The notes under the pieces are model-generated. The model was not told where the DNA came from and did not search any database. It saw nothing but the letters and a program-made list of their open reading frames with translations. Below, piece after piece: positions 1-7,195 of a stretch of 37,017 nt of DNA (position 1 is the first letter of the stretch; each line of letters starts with the position of its first letter). The translations under genes and the position numbers were made by a program. Location of the stretch: NCBI GenBank assembly GCA_937895825.1, contig CALBKP010000102.1, positions 1 through 37,017 of the forward strand. Reading direction: 5' to 3'. The DNA is from an uncultured Alistipes sp. (GTDB lineage: Bacteria > Bacteroidota > Bacteroidia > Bacteroidales > Rikenellaceae).

Positions 1-50
1 AAAACAGGCGTAAAAAGGCTTAGCAACGATTAACAACGATGCTTGCACAA

Positions 51-79
51 ACAAAAATAGCACCCGTAAAGAGTGCTAT
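51..79 (-). terminator. Rho-independent terminator downstream of mnmE
   Basis: A 7-bp perfect stem (ATAGCAC at 57-63 with GTGCTAT at 73-79) with a 9-nt loop is followed, on the minus strand, by a run of five T (complement of 53-57). It lies 44 bases past the mnmE stop and would end the parA-to-mnmE transcript. The first 50 bases of the window hold no recognisable gene. Confidence 0.75.
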
Positions 80-122
80 ATTAATCATTTATGATTGATT
101 TAACTATTTGACAATCAACTAT

Positions 123-1460
123 TTATTTTCCGATGCAGAAATGAGAGAAGATGGTGTGGAGGATGTCGTCGGAGGTTATTTCACCGGTGATTTCGCCCAA
201 GTGGTGAAGGATGCGGCGGATATCTTCGCTTATAAGGTCGCCGCTGAGGTTGCTATCAACAGCCTGAAGGGCATCGCTAAGGGCCTCATGAGCGCTCTTT
301 AATGCCGCGTAGTGGCGCATATTTGTGACAACGACACTCCCCGAATCAAGACCTCGGGTATCCACAATAGAGCGTAGGCGCTCGCGTAGCATCGTTATGC
401 CCGTGCCTTGTTGTGCAGAGATGGGGATAACGTCGCTGTCGTACCTATCCTTTGCGCACCTGTCTATCTTATTCACCACGCGCACGTAGTGTTGCTCAGG
501 ACCAAGTTCTACATCTTCAAACGTGGGCTCTTCTGCTGTCGTCAGGTGAAGGATGATTGAGGCGTTGGACATTGTACGATGTGTGCGCTCAATGCCCATC
601 TGCTCGAGCCTATCTGTCGTCTGGTGTATGCCCGCAGTGTCGATGAAGCGGTAGCGTATGCCGTCAATGATTGTCGTAGCCTCTATCGTATCGCGCGTAG
701 TGCCAGCGATGTCGGAGACCATGGCTCTGTCATCTTCGACGAGGACATTGAGTAGCGTGCTCTTGCCGACATTTGGGCGGCCTATGATTGCCACGGTGAC
801 ACCATTCTTCAGCACATTGCCTATGGCGAAGGATGAACATAGTCTGTTTATTTGGTTGTCTAACTCCACAAGTAGTGAACGCAACATTTTGCGGTCGGCA
901 AATTCCACATCCTCCTCCGAGAAGTCGAGCTCGAGTTCGAGGAGTGAGCATAGTCGTAGAAGCTCACTGCGCAGCGCACCAAGTTTTGCGGAGTAGTCGC
1001 CGCGCATCTGTGTGGAGGCCACCATGTGCGACCATCGCGAGTCCGAGGCTATGATGTCGGCAACAGCCTCTGCGCGACTGAGATCCATCTTGCCAGAGAG
1101 AAAGGCGCGTCGCGTAAACTCGCCCGGCGTTGCCATCACGGCACCATTGTCAATAGCTAAGCGCAGCACCTCGGAAGTGATATACTCAGAGCCGTGGAGC
1201 GTAATCTCCACCGTATCGTCGCCAGTATAAGAGTGAGGGGCGCGAAAGAGCGCAACCACCACGTCGTCTATAGTCTGCTCATTGCTATCGACAATCCGTC
1301 CATAGTGTAGCGTATAGCCCTCGGCATCACTGAGCTTACGACGGCCACGATACATCCTATCGGCAATCTCAATCGCCTGCATACCACTTAGACGCACAAC
1401 CATAACCGCCCCACCCGAAGCGGTTGCGGGAGCGACAATTGTAGTCGATGTATCGAGCAT
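123..1460 (-). CDS. mnmE: tRNA modification GTPase MnmE (TrmE)
   Basis: MnmE acts in the cytoplasm with MnmG to install the carboxymethylaminomethyl group on U34 of certain tRNAs, using GTP and a folate one-carbon unit. The protein shows the expected order: an N-terminal folate-binding domain, a helical domain, a G domain inserted at about residues 220-370, and the helical C-terminus ending in the diagnostic CIGK. G-domain motifs are GRPNVGKS (about 227-234), TTRDT (254-258), DTAG (274-277) and NKID (330-333). The open frame extends up to a TTG at 1478 and an ATG at 1472, but I place the start at the ATG at 1460 because the family normally begins about five residues before TIVA. It is the last gene of the parA operon: the frame opens only a few bases after the transglycosylase stop, and a terminator follows. 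Nothing is missing; the call is secure, the exact start less so. Confidence 0.96.
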   Translation of the reverse strand: MLDTSTTIVAPATASGGAVMVVRLSGMQAIEIADRMYRGRRKLSDAEGYTLHYGRIVDSNEQTIDDVVVALFRAPHSYTGDDTVEITLHGSEYITSEVLRLAIDNGAVMATPGEFTRRAFLSGKMDLSRAEAVADIIASDSRWSHMVASTQMRGDYSAKLGALRSELLRLCSLLELELDFSEEDVEFADRKMLRSLLVELDNQINRLCSSFAIGNVLKNGVTVAIIGRPNVGKSTLLNVLVEDDRAMVSDIAGTTRDTIEATTIIDGIRYRFIDTAGIHQTTDRLEQMGIERTHRTMSNASIILHLTTAEEPTFEDVELGPEQHYVRVVNKIDRCAKDRYDSDVIPISAQQGTGITMLRERLRSIVDTRGLDSGSVVVTNMRHYAALKSAHEALSDALQAVDSNLSGDLISEDIRRILHHLGEITGEITSDDILHTIFSHFCIGK

Positions 1461-1481
1461 CTCGCCTATCATACACAATCT

Positions 1482-2879
1482 CTATTGTGGGCTCACGCGT
1501 AGGCGCTGACCTATGCGCAGTGCGTTCGCATTCTTGATATTATTCCACGACATCAGCTGCTTCACCGTGCGGCCATACTTGCGAGCAATAGCGCCGAGCG
1601 TATCGCCCTTTTTTACGGTATGATATGTTGCAGGCGGTGCCTCGTTGCGTTTCTTCTCTATGTTGGCGTGGATGGTGTACTCCTTAAGATAGATGCTATC
1701 CTTCGCATGGATCGAGTCCTCATGGATAAGGTATTCCGACACACGCTCCGCGGGAAGTGTAAGAGGATAGCTCTTTGTCGTTGCTGGTATGATAGATAGC
1801 AGATACTCAGGATTTAGCATCTGCAACACCTCAAGGCTAATATCAATAGTAGATGACACCTGCTCAAGGTGTAGCGGACGATTAATCATAATAGTATCCG
1901 TAGCCAGTGGCATAGGTGGCGTGGGATACTCCACGCCGTGTGCCTTATGGTATGCAAAGGCGTATGTTGCGCCCATATATAGTGGTACATAGTTACGTGT
2001 CTCACGTGGCAGGCCGTTATATACATCCCAAAACGAGCCGCCATAGCTGCGTGGATTGCCACCCGAGCGAACGATTGCCTTATTCACATTTCCTGGGCCA
2101 CAATTATACGAGGCGATGGCCAGTGTCCAATCGCCATAGAGGTTATACATACTCTTAAGGTATCGGCACGCTGCGCGCGTAGCAAGACGAGGATTACATC
2201 GCTCATCGACGAGTGAGTTAATCTCCAAGCCATACTCCTTACCCGTACTGGGCATAAACTGCCATATACCCTTAGCGCCACGATTAGACTCGGCCAGTGG
2301 GTTGAGTCCAGACTCTACGACAGCCAAGGTGCGAAGCTCCACAGGGATACCCGCACGAATAAGCTCCTCTTCAATCATCGGGAAGTAATAGTATGCATAG
2401 CTCATCTTCGTTGCGTAGGCTGGCGCGGTGAATCGTTCAATAGCACGTCGCACCTCGTAGTTATACTCGAGTGGCACGGGAGACATCAGTGCTTCAAGAC
2501 GAGCAACATACATCGAGTCGAGATTATCGCCAGCAAGCGTAGTATCAATACGTTCGCTTGCGGCAAGGAAGTCGTTGAAGTATCGTTCGTATGCCTCTAC
2601 GGTACTTGTCGCACGCCACAATGCCACAGCCGAATCGATCTGCTGTGGAGTATTATAGCGAGGCTCTATCGGTGTATCGGCAACAGGTTTTGCAGCTATC
2701 TCTATGTTGATGCTATCTTTTGCAACAGAGTCCTTAGCCGTCTGAATCTCCGCAGGAGCGGTGTATTGCTTTTTGCTACGGCGACGCGGACGTTGTGCCT
2801 CATATATAGCATCAGCCGGCATCGCTATCATTAGCAGTGTTAGTGATAGTAGTAGATTCTTAATTGCAGAATACTTCAT
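1482..2879 (-). CDS. Membrane-bound lytic transglycosylase with LysM (MltD-like)
   Basis: This 465-residue exported protein is predicted to cleave peptidoglycan glycan strands, releasing 1,6-anhydromuramyl products. A Sec signal peptide covers about residues 1-24. An SLT/GH23 domain spans about 170-300: the catalytic glutamate is E189 in VVESG, followed by the GIWQFMP and ASYNCGPGNV motifs typical of the fold. A single LysM peptidoglycan-binding module sits at the C-terminus (about 419-465, starting YHTVKKGDTL). It lies 8 bases downstream of the DUF5683 gene, inside the parAB operon. Placement beside parA/parB and DUF5683 is a common Bacteroidota arrangement. E. coli MltD carries a lipobox and two LysM repeats; here there is no lipobox cysteine in the signal region and only one LysM, so the protein may be periplasmic rather than a lipoprotein. 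Confidence 0.93.
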   Translation of the reverse strand: MKYSAIKNLLLSLTLLMIAMPADAIYEAQRPRRRSKKQYTAPAEIQTAKDSVAKDSINIEIAAKPVADTPIEPRYNTPQQIDSAVALWRATSTVEAYERYFNDFLAASERIDTTLAGDNLDSMYVARLEALMSPVPLEYNYEVRRAIERFTAPAYATKMSYAYYYFPMIEEELIRAGIPVELRTLAVVESGLNPLAESNRGAKGIWQFMPSTGKEYGLEINSLVDERCNPRLATRAACRYLKSMYNLYGDWTLAIASYNCGPGNVNKAIVRSGGNPRSYGGSFWDVYNGLPRETRNYVPLYMGATYAFAYHKAHGVEYPTPPMPLATDTIMINRPLHLEQVSSTIDISLEVLQMLNPEYLLSIIPATTKSYPLTLPAERVSEYLIHEDSIHAKDSIYLKEYTIHANIEKKRNEAPPATYHTVKKGDTLGAIARKYGRTVKQLMSWNNIKNANALRIGQRLRVSPQ

Positions 2880-2887
2880 CGTATGTC

Positions 2888-4105
2888 TTAGAATTTAAGG
2901 CTCATGTTCACGCCATAGACGGGCTGTGATCCTACGGGCGAATAGTCGAAATAGGGTTCGAGGTTCATCGACAAATCATCCGATATGTCGTAATCCTGAA
3001 GATGAGCATCAACATGTGCATCAAGGATATTTAGCAGGTAGACACCCGCCGTGAGGATGATACATAGGTCACGGTTACGGCGATAGCTATCCTTAAGGTT
3101 CTTAAGGAATGTTGCTGAGTACGCACCCTGAAACTCGTCGGCAGCGCCATTTGGGTATTTATCGGGATTATTATCATAATCTACACGCAGCTGGTAAGCC
3201 GTCTTAAAACGTTTATAACCTCGGTTGTTCCAGTCGATGGTATAAATCGTAGAGGCCATACCGCCAATGACAATCGGCACACGCCAATAGCTCTTGTTAT
3301 ACACCTGTCCAGCACCAGGGAAGATGGTTGAAAGCGTCGTTGCCTTCTTTACGTGCGACACATCGTTAGTAGAGTAGTTAACAGCCGCATCGCCTATGAA
3401 GTATAGATACGATGCAATCGCCACGCCAGCATATATCTGTCGCATGGTGTTATGGCGAATCATCTTAGTCTGTATCTCATCAAGTTCTGGCGTACGCATA
3501 TAGCCATTATCGACAAGATATTGGTCATACTCTGCCTTAAGTGGTTTATACTGTTTGTTCTCGTGTACAAACATTGCCACCGAAGCACCGACAACGGGAT
3601 ATAATACGCCGAGCTTCCAATATTGCTTATTGTATATCTGACCAAAACCCGGAAGCGGAAGTGACAACCAGCACACCTTCGATAGACCCATTGAGTCGCT
3701 GATAAATGGTGTTCGAACCTCTCCTCGTTTATTTAGACGAATACGTCGTCCATCGGGCGAGATGCTATCACCACGACTCAGTACCATAGAGTCCTTCTTA
3801 ACACGCTGAGCAATGACGTTACGCATAGAGTCGCGCGACGTAGCGGGCAGTTGCTCGTAAAGGCTATTCTCCAACCCAGCGATAGAGTCAATAAAGTGGT
3901 AATAGATAGAATCACGACGCGCTGCGGCCTCAGCCTGCTTACGCAAGATGGCGGCAGAATCGATAGGAACAAGGCCACCCTGATTGATGGTGCGGACATT
4001 TCCTCTAAGTCTCTCGCGGTTATACTCCTGAGCAGAGACATCCGTGGCAGCAGCAACAAGAGCCACCACCATCACTATAACGCTTATGAATATCCGTCTG
4101 TTCAT
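2888..4105 (-). CDS. DUF5683 domain-containing envelope protein
   Basis: A 405-residue protein of unknown biochemical role. Residues 1-25 form a signal peptide or membrane anchor; residues 26-130 are charged and low in hydrophobics; from about 135 the DUF5683 region begins, with hydrophobic segments around SLPLPGFGQIYNKQYWK and a second similar PGAGQVYNKSYWR motif. This repeated PGxGQxYNKxYW signature suggests an internal duplication of a short membrane-associated hairpin. It sits between parB (28 bases upstream) and the lytic transglycosylase (8 bases downstream), so it is almost surely co-transcribed with them. A structural or membrane role in cell-envelope maintenance is inference from the neighbours only. 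Confidence 0.85.
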   Translation of the reverse strand: MNRRIFISVIVMVVALVAAATDVSAQEYNRERLRGNVRTINQGGLVPIDSAAILRKQAEAAARRDSIYYHFIDSIAGLENSLYEQLPATSRDSMRNVIAQRVKKDSMVLSRGDSISPDGRRIRLNKRGEVRTPFISDSMGLSKVCWLSLPLPGFGQIYNKQYWKLGVLYPVVGASVAMFVHENKQYKPLKAEYDQYLVDNGYMRTPELDEIQTKMIRHNTMRQIYAGVAIASYLYFIGDAAVNYSTNDVSHVKKATTLSTIFPGAGQVYNKSYWRVPIVIGGMASTIYTIDWNNRGYKRFKTAYQLRVDYDNNPDKYPNGAADEFQGAYSATFLKNLKDSYRRNRDLCIILTAGVYLLNILDAHVDAHLQDYDISDDLSMNLEPYFDYSPVGSQPVYGVNMSLKF

Positions 4106-4133
4106 CTTAAGGTTTAACGCCTAAACGTAGCTT

Positions 4134-5015
4134 TTATTTTATCTTGCTAAGTTTTGTTATAAGTTTCTCAACTTCGCCATCATTCGCACACTCGATGGTG
4201 ATGCGGCAATTGCCACTTTTCGTGCGCTTGATAGATATGTTGTCCGAAAGCACACGCTCAAGCTCGTCCACCAAACGAGAGTACGACTCGGGGTATTCAT
4301 CCTCGTCACCACCAATTTGTGAATCGACATTAGGCTGCTCCGACATCTTCTTGGCAAGTTGCTCGGTCTGACGCACCGATAGGTTCTTCTTGATGCAGCG
4401 CTTCAAGGCCTTAAGCTGGAGGTCATGATCGAGGCCTGCAATAGCCTTAGCATGTCCCATAGATATTATGCCCTCCTTTAAAGCAAGCTGCACCTCTGAG
4501 GGGAGTGTCAACAGACGCATGTAGTTTGATACTGTTGAGCGTTTCTTGCCCACCTTCTGTGCCATAGCCTCCTGCGTAAGGCCGCACTCCTCGACAAGAC
4601 GCTGCATGCCAAGAGCGATCTCTATGGCGTTGAGATCCTGGCGCTGAATATTCTCAACAAGAGCCATGGCGTGCAGATCCTCGTCGTCAACCTCACGTAT
4701 ATACGCTGGCAAACGCTCAAGACCAGCCATCTGCGATGCACGCCAACGACGCTCACCACTGATAATAGTATAACGACCATCCGCACGACGCTTAAGCGTA
4801 ATGGGCTGAATAACACCAAGCTGTGATATAGACTCCGAGAGTTCAGCCAACGCATCCTCGTCAAACTCCGAGCGTGGCTGCAAGGGGTTAGGCTCAATGT
4901 CGGCGATGGCAACCTCGGCCATCTCGGACATGGGTGTTGACTGTTGTGTGGGGTTTGTCGTACCGAAGATAGCGTCCAAACCACGTCCTAAGCCTCGCTT
5001 TTTCTGTGCTGTCAT
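4134..5015 (-). CDS. parB: Chromosome-partitioning protein ParB (Spo0J family)
   Basis: ParB is the CTP-dependent DNA clamp that loads at parS and stimulates the ParA ATPase for origin segregation. The 293-residue protein has the usual build: the basic KKRGLGRGLDAI start, the ParB N-terminal domain (about 34-130) with the C-motif GERRWRA (87-93) and the LVENIQRQDLN box (119-129), a helix-turn-helix at about 143-172, and a C-terminal dimerisation region. It follows parA by 20 bases on the same strand. No convincing parS site was found in the window, so its loading site must lie elsewhere or diverge from the canonical palindrome. Confidence 0.96.
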   Translation of the reverse strand: MTAQKKRGLGRGLDAIFGTTNPTQQSTPMSEMAEVAIADIEPNPLQPRSEFDEDALAELSESISQLGVIQPITLKRRADGRYTIISGERRWRASQMAGLERLPAYIREVDDEDLHAMALVENIQRQDLNAIEIALGMQRLVEECGLTQEAMAQKVGKKRSTVSNYMRLLTLPSEVQLALKEGIISMGHAKAIAGLDHDLQLKALKRCIKKNLSVRQTEQLAKKMSEQPNVDSQIGGDEDEYPESYSRLVDELERVLSDNISIKRTKSGNCRITIECANDGEVEKLITKLSKIK

Positions 5016-5035
5016 ATATTAGTTCGCTTTATTCG

Positions 5036-5800
5036 TTAATGTTTTCTGTTGCGCTTGAGGAACTCGCGCGCAAGATTCAGGTAGTTAACAGAGCCTGTTG
5101 CCGAAGCATCGTATAGCATAATAGGTTTACCGTGCGACGGAGCCTCGCCTAAGCGTATGTTACGCTGTATGATAGTCTCATAGGCCAACTCACCAAAGTG
5201 CTCACGCACCTCGCCAACAACCTGATTGTTTAGCTTATTACGCATGTACATCGTAAGCACAAAGCCCTCGATGGCAAGATTGGGATTAAGTCGACTCTTG
5301 ACCATCTTAATCGTATTGAGCAACTTACTCAAACCCTCCAGGGCCAAATACTCACACTGAACGGGCACCAACACCGAGTCGGCAGCCGTGAGGATATTCA
5401 CAGTTGTAAAGCCGAGCGAGGGCGAGCAGTCGATGAAGATATAGTCGTAGCTGTCACGAACAGAATCGACAATACCCTTGATGATATGGTGTGCATTCTC
5501 CATTGTCGATAGCTCCGTATCGGCAGCCACAAGGTTGATGGAAGAGGGTAGTACCCACAATTTCTTCACATCCTCTGAGTGTAGTATCACATCCTCCGCA
5601 CGGCACTCGCTAACGATACACTCATATATGCCAGGCAGGTTGATATCGAAGCCCAAACCCGATGTGGCATTTGCCTGGGGGTCGGCATCTATAAGTAACA
5701 CCTTCTTACCGAGCAGAGCCACCGAAGCAGCAAGGTTTATGGCCGTAGTAGTCTTACCCACACCGCCTTTCTGATTCGCTAATGCAACAACTTTTGCCAT
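5036..5800 (-). CDS. parA: Chromosome-partitioning ATPase ParA (Soj)
   Basis: A 254-residue deviant-Walker ATPase that forms the DNA-bound gradient along which ParB-parS complexes move. The signature KGGVGKTT at residues 11-18 carries the extra lysine of the deviant Walker A motif; LLIDADPQANAT and FIDCSPSLG follow as the switch and Walker B regions. The reading frame opens one codon earlier at a TTG (5803), but the ATG at 5800 gives the standard MAKVVALANQ start. It is the first gene of the minus-strand operon; a TATTTTTG box 41-48 bases upstream is a likely promoter. The absence of a long N-terminal DNA-binding extension marks it as a chromosomal rather than plasmid type ParA. Confidence 0.97.
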   Translation of the reverse strand: MAKVVALANQKGGVGKTTTAINLAASVALLGKKVLLIDADPQANATSGLGFDINLPGIYECIVSECRAEDVILHSEDVKKLWVLPSSINLVAADTELSTMENAHHIIKGIVDSVRDSYDYIFIDCSPSLGFTTVNILTAADSVLVPVQCEYLALEGLSKLLNTIKMVKSRLNPNLAIEGFVLTMYMRNKLNNQVVGEVREHFGELAYETIIQRNIRLGEAPSHGKPIMLYDASATGSVNYLNLAREFLKRNRKH

Positions 5801-5840
5801 CAATATTTTCCTCTTATCTTATCCAAATAAATAATACGCG

Positions 5841-5848
5841 CAAAAATA
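5841..5848 (-). promoter_or_regulatory. -7 box for the parA operon
   Basis: On the minus strand the sequence reads TATTTTTG, matching the Bacteroides TAnnTTTG box, 40 bases before the parA ATG. No good -33 TTTG partner was seen, so support is moderate. Confidence 0.45.
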
Positions 5849-5872
5849 GTAAATTTTATCGGATTTAGGCTC

Positions 5873-5899
5873 TTGATTCTTGAAAATTATCTATCTTTG
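5873..5899 (+). promoter_or_regulatory. Promoter for the CPBP protease gene
   Basis: TATCTTTG at 5892-5899 matches TAnnTTTG exactly; a TTG at 5873-5875 lies 16 bases upstream as a possible -33 element. Transcription would start near 5906, leaving a leader of about 78 bases to the preferred ATG at 5984. Confidence 0.55.
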
Positions 5900-5983
5900 T
5901 TTGAATTTTATTGCACTTCATTCCTATCGTAGCCAGTATTAGTTACTTGCAGAATGGGTGTAAGCTGTTATCAGAGAACTATT

Positions 5984-6784
5984 ATGAGAGGACTTTTAAA
6001 GAATATTCTTCTATTGGCTGTCTTTACCATGATATTTGCACTCTCGCAAATCGTCGTGGGTTTTGTTGTCATTCCTCTATCTCCAGCGGGTATTGACGAT
6101 TTTTGCTTTATGTGCATATACTTCTTCTCGATGATTTTGTGTTACTTGTCGATAACAATTCTCGAAAGAAGGGTCTATGGTAGAGTAGTGCCCATAGATA
6201 ACTCACGCAGAGGTTGCAACCCGGTAACGATACTTGCTGGCGTTGTGCTACTCTTTGCCATATCGATACTCCTTGCGCCACTCGGCGAAATATTACCAGT
6301 GGATAGCCGAGAGTTTCCCGATGGTCCGTTCACACTCATCACCATCGTTGTGCTTGCTCCGATTTTCGAGGAGATGATATTCCGTGGGAGGTTGTATAAC
6401 ATCTTTCACCACAATGGCTCGCCACTTACGGCTGCAACACTCTCAGCCTTGGCCTTCGGCCTTGTTCACCTTGAACCTTATGTCATTATCGAGGCACTCG
6501 TTGTTGGCGTGGTATTTAGCTATTACTATATAGCTAAGCGCTCCATCTTCACCCCAATACTTCTGCACATGTGCAACAATGCCTTTGCATACGCTCTTTT
6601 GGTGCTATCGTACCGTGGAGAGTCGCTGCTCAACCTTTTAGGCGATGGCATGATGATAATGATAGCCTACGGTGTGAGCGCCGCCATCGTTGCGGTTTGT
6701 GCAATAATAGTATTCCGTCGTCTGATTATCGAACGCCGCAATGAGCGTAGAGTGATTGAGGAAGAGGAGGAGATTGACGAGTAA
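5984..6784 (+). CDS. CPBP-family intramembrane metalloprotease
   Basis: A 266-residue polytopic membrane protein of the CPBP (Abi, Rce1-like) family, glutamate-type intramembrane proteases. The motifs are present: EEMIFRGR (E129, E130 and R134), FGLVHLE (H162), and HMCNN (H195 with N198/N199). About seven or eight hydrophobic segments span the chain, and the C-terminus is a charged tail rich in Arg and Glu. An ATG at 5954 would add ten residues, but the ATG at 5984 puts a typical MRGLLKN positive patch directly before the first membrane segment. It is monocistronic, divergent from parA and convergent with trxA. The substrate is unknown; in other bacteria family members act in bacteriocin self-immunity or prenyl-protein processing, but nothing in the neighbourhood suggests either. 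Confidence 0.9.
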   Translation: MRGLLKNILLLAVFTMIFALSQIVVGFVVIPLSPAGIDDFCFMCIYFFSMILCYLSITILERRVYGRVVPIDNSRRGCNPVTILAGVVLLFAISILLAPLGEILPVDSREFPDGPFTLITIVVLAPIFEEMIFRGRLYNIFHHNGSPLTAATLSALAFGLVHLEPYVIIEALVVGVVFSYYYIAKRSIFTPILLHMCNNAFAYALLVLSYRGESLLNLLGDGMMIMIAYGVSAAIVAVCAIIVFRRLIIERRNERRVIEEEEEIDE

Positions 6785-6809
6785 CACATGTCAACATGTA
6801 AATACAACA

Positions 6810-6844
6810 AGAGAGTCTCGCTTATGCGGGACTCTCTATGTTTT
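6810..6844. terminator. Bidirectional terminator between CPBP gene and trxA
   Basis: AGAGAGTC at 6810-6817 pairs with GACTCTCT at 6830-6837, extended by TCGC/GCGG to a 12-bp stem with one wobble and a TTAT loop. A T-rich tail (ATGTTTT) follows on the plus strand; on the minus strand the downstream sequence is TTGTTG, less T-rich. It separates two convergent genes. Confidence 0.8.
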
Positions 6845-6862
6845 ACACAAGGTGCAGTGTGA

Positions 6863-7177
6863 TTAGAGCAAACCCTCGACCTTAGCCTTGAGCTGATCCT
6901 TAGTAGCAGCACCAACGTGCTTGTCGACCTGCTTGCCATCCTTAAGGAAAACGATGGTAGGAACGTTGCGAACCATGAACTGAGCAGCAACCTCGTCACC
7001 CTCCTCTACGTCGCACTTGCCGATAAGAACCTTACCGTCATACTCCTCAGCGAGCTCGTCGATGATAGGAGCAACCATGCGGCAAGGACCACACCATGTA
7101 GCCCAAAAGTCGATAACTACGGGAAGACCCTGACCCAATACCTCGTTGTAATTCTCATTGTTGATTTTCAATGCCAT
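6863..7177 (-). CDS. trxA: Thioredoxin
   Basis: A 104-residue cytoplasmic disulfide reductant. The redox motif WCGPC is at residues 28-32 within FWATWCGPCRM, and the cis-proline is in VRNVPTIVFLKDG. There is no signal peptide and no extra domain, so this is a classical thioredoxin, not a periplasmic TlpA/ResA type. It begins 18 bases after the dnaE stop on the same strand and is probably read through from the dnaE promoter. The shared transcript ends at the hairpin at 6810-6837. Confidence 0.96.
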   Translation of the reverse strand: MALKINNENYNEVLGQGLPVVIDFWATWCGPCRMVAPIIDELAEEYDGKVLIGKCDVEEGDEVAAQFMVRNVPTIVFLKDGKQVDKHVGAATKDQLKAKVEGLL

Positions 7178-7195
7178 AGCTGTAATGTTTTAAAG

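Noticed and set aside
22..40. Direct repeat CAACGAT at 24-30 and 34-40
   Set aside because: Only two 7-base copies at the window edge with no further context; cannot be told from chance or from a larger repeat outside the window.
52..59. TATTTTTG on the minus strand, a -7 box look-alike
   Set aside because: It is part of the T-run of the mnmE terminator, and no gene follows it within the window.
108..302. A 64-codon plus-strand frame within mnmE
   Set aside because: It lies opposite the conserved 3' end of mnmE and has no promoter; a shadow frame.
1998..2013. A parS-like sequence (TGTCTCACGTGGCAGG) near parAB
   Set aside because: It matches the canonical 16-bp parS at 11 of 16 positions but only in the core TCACGTG plus the left arm; the right arm is wrong, and it falls in codons for the conserved LPRETRN motif of the transglycosylase, which explains it.
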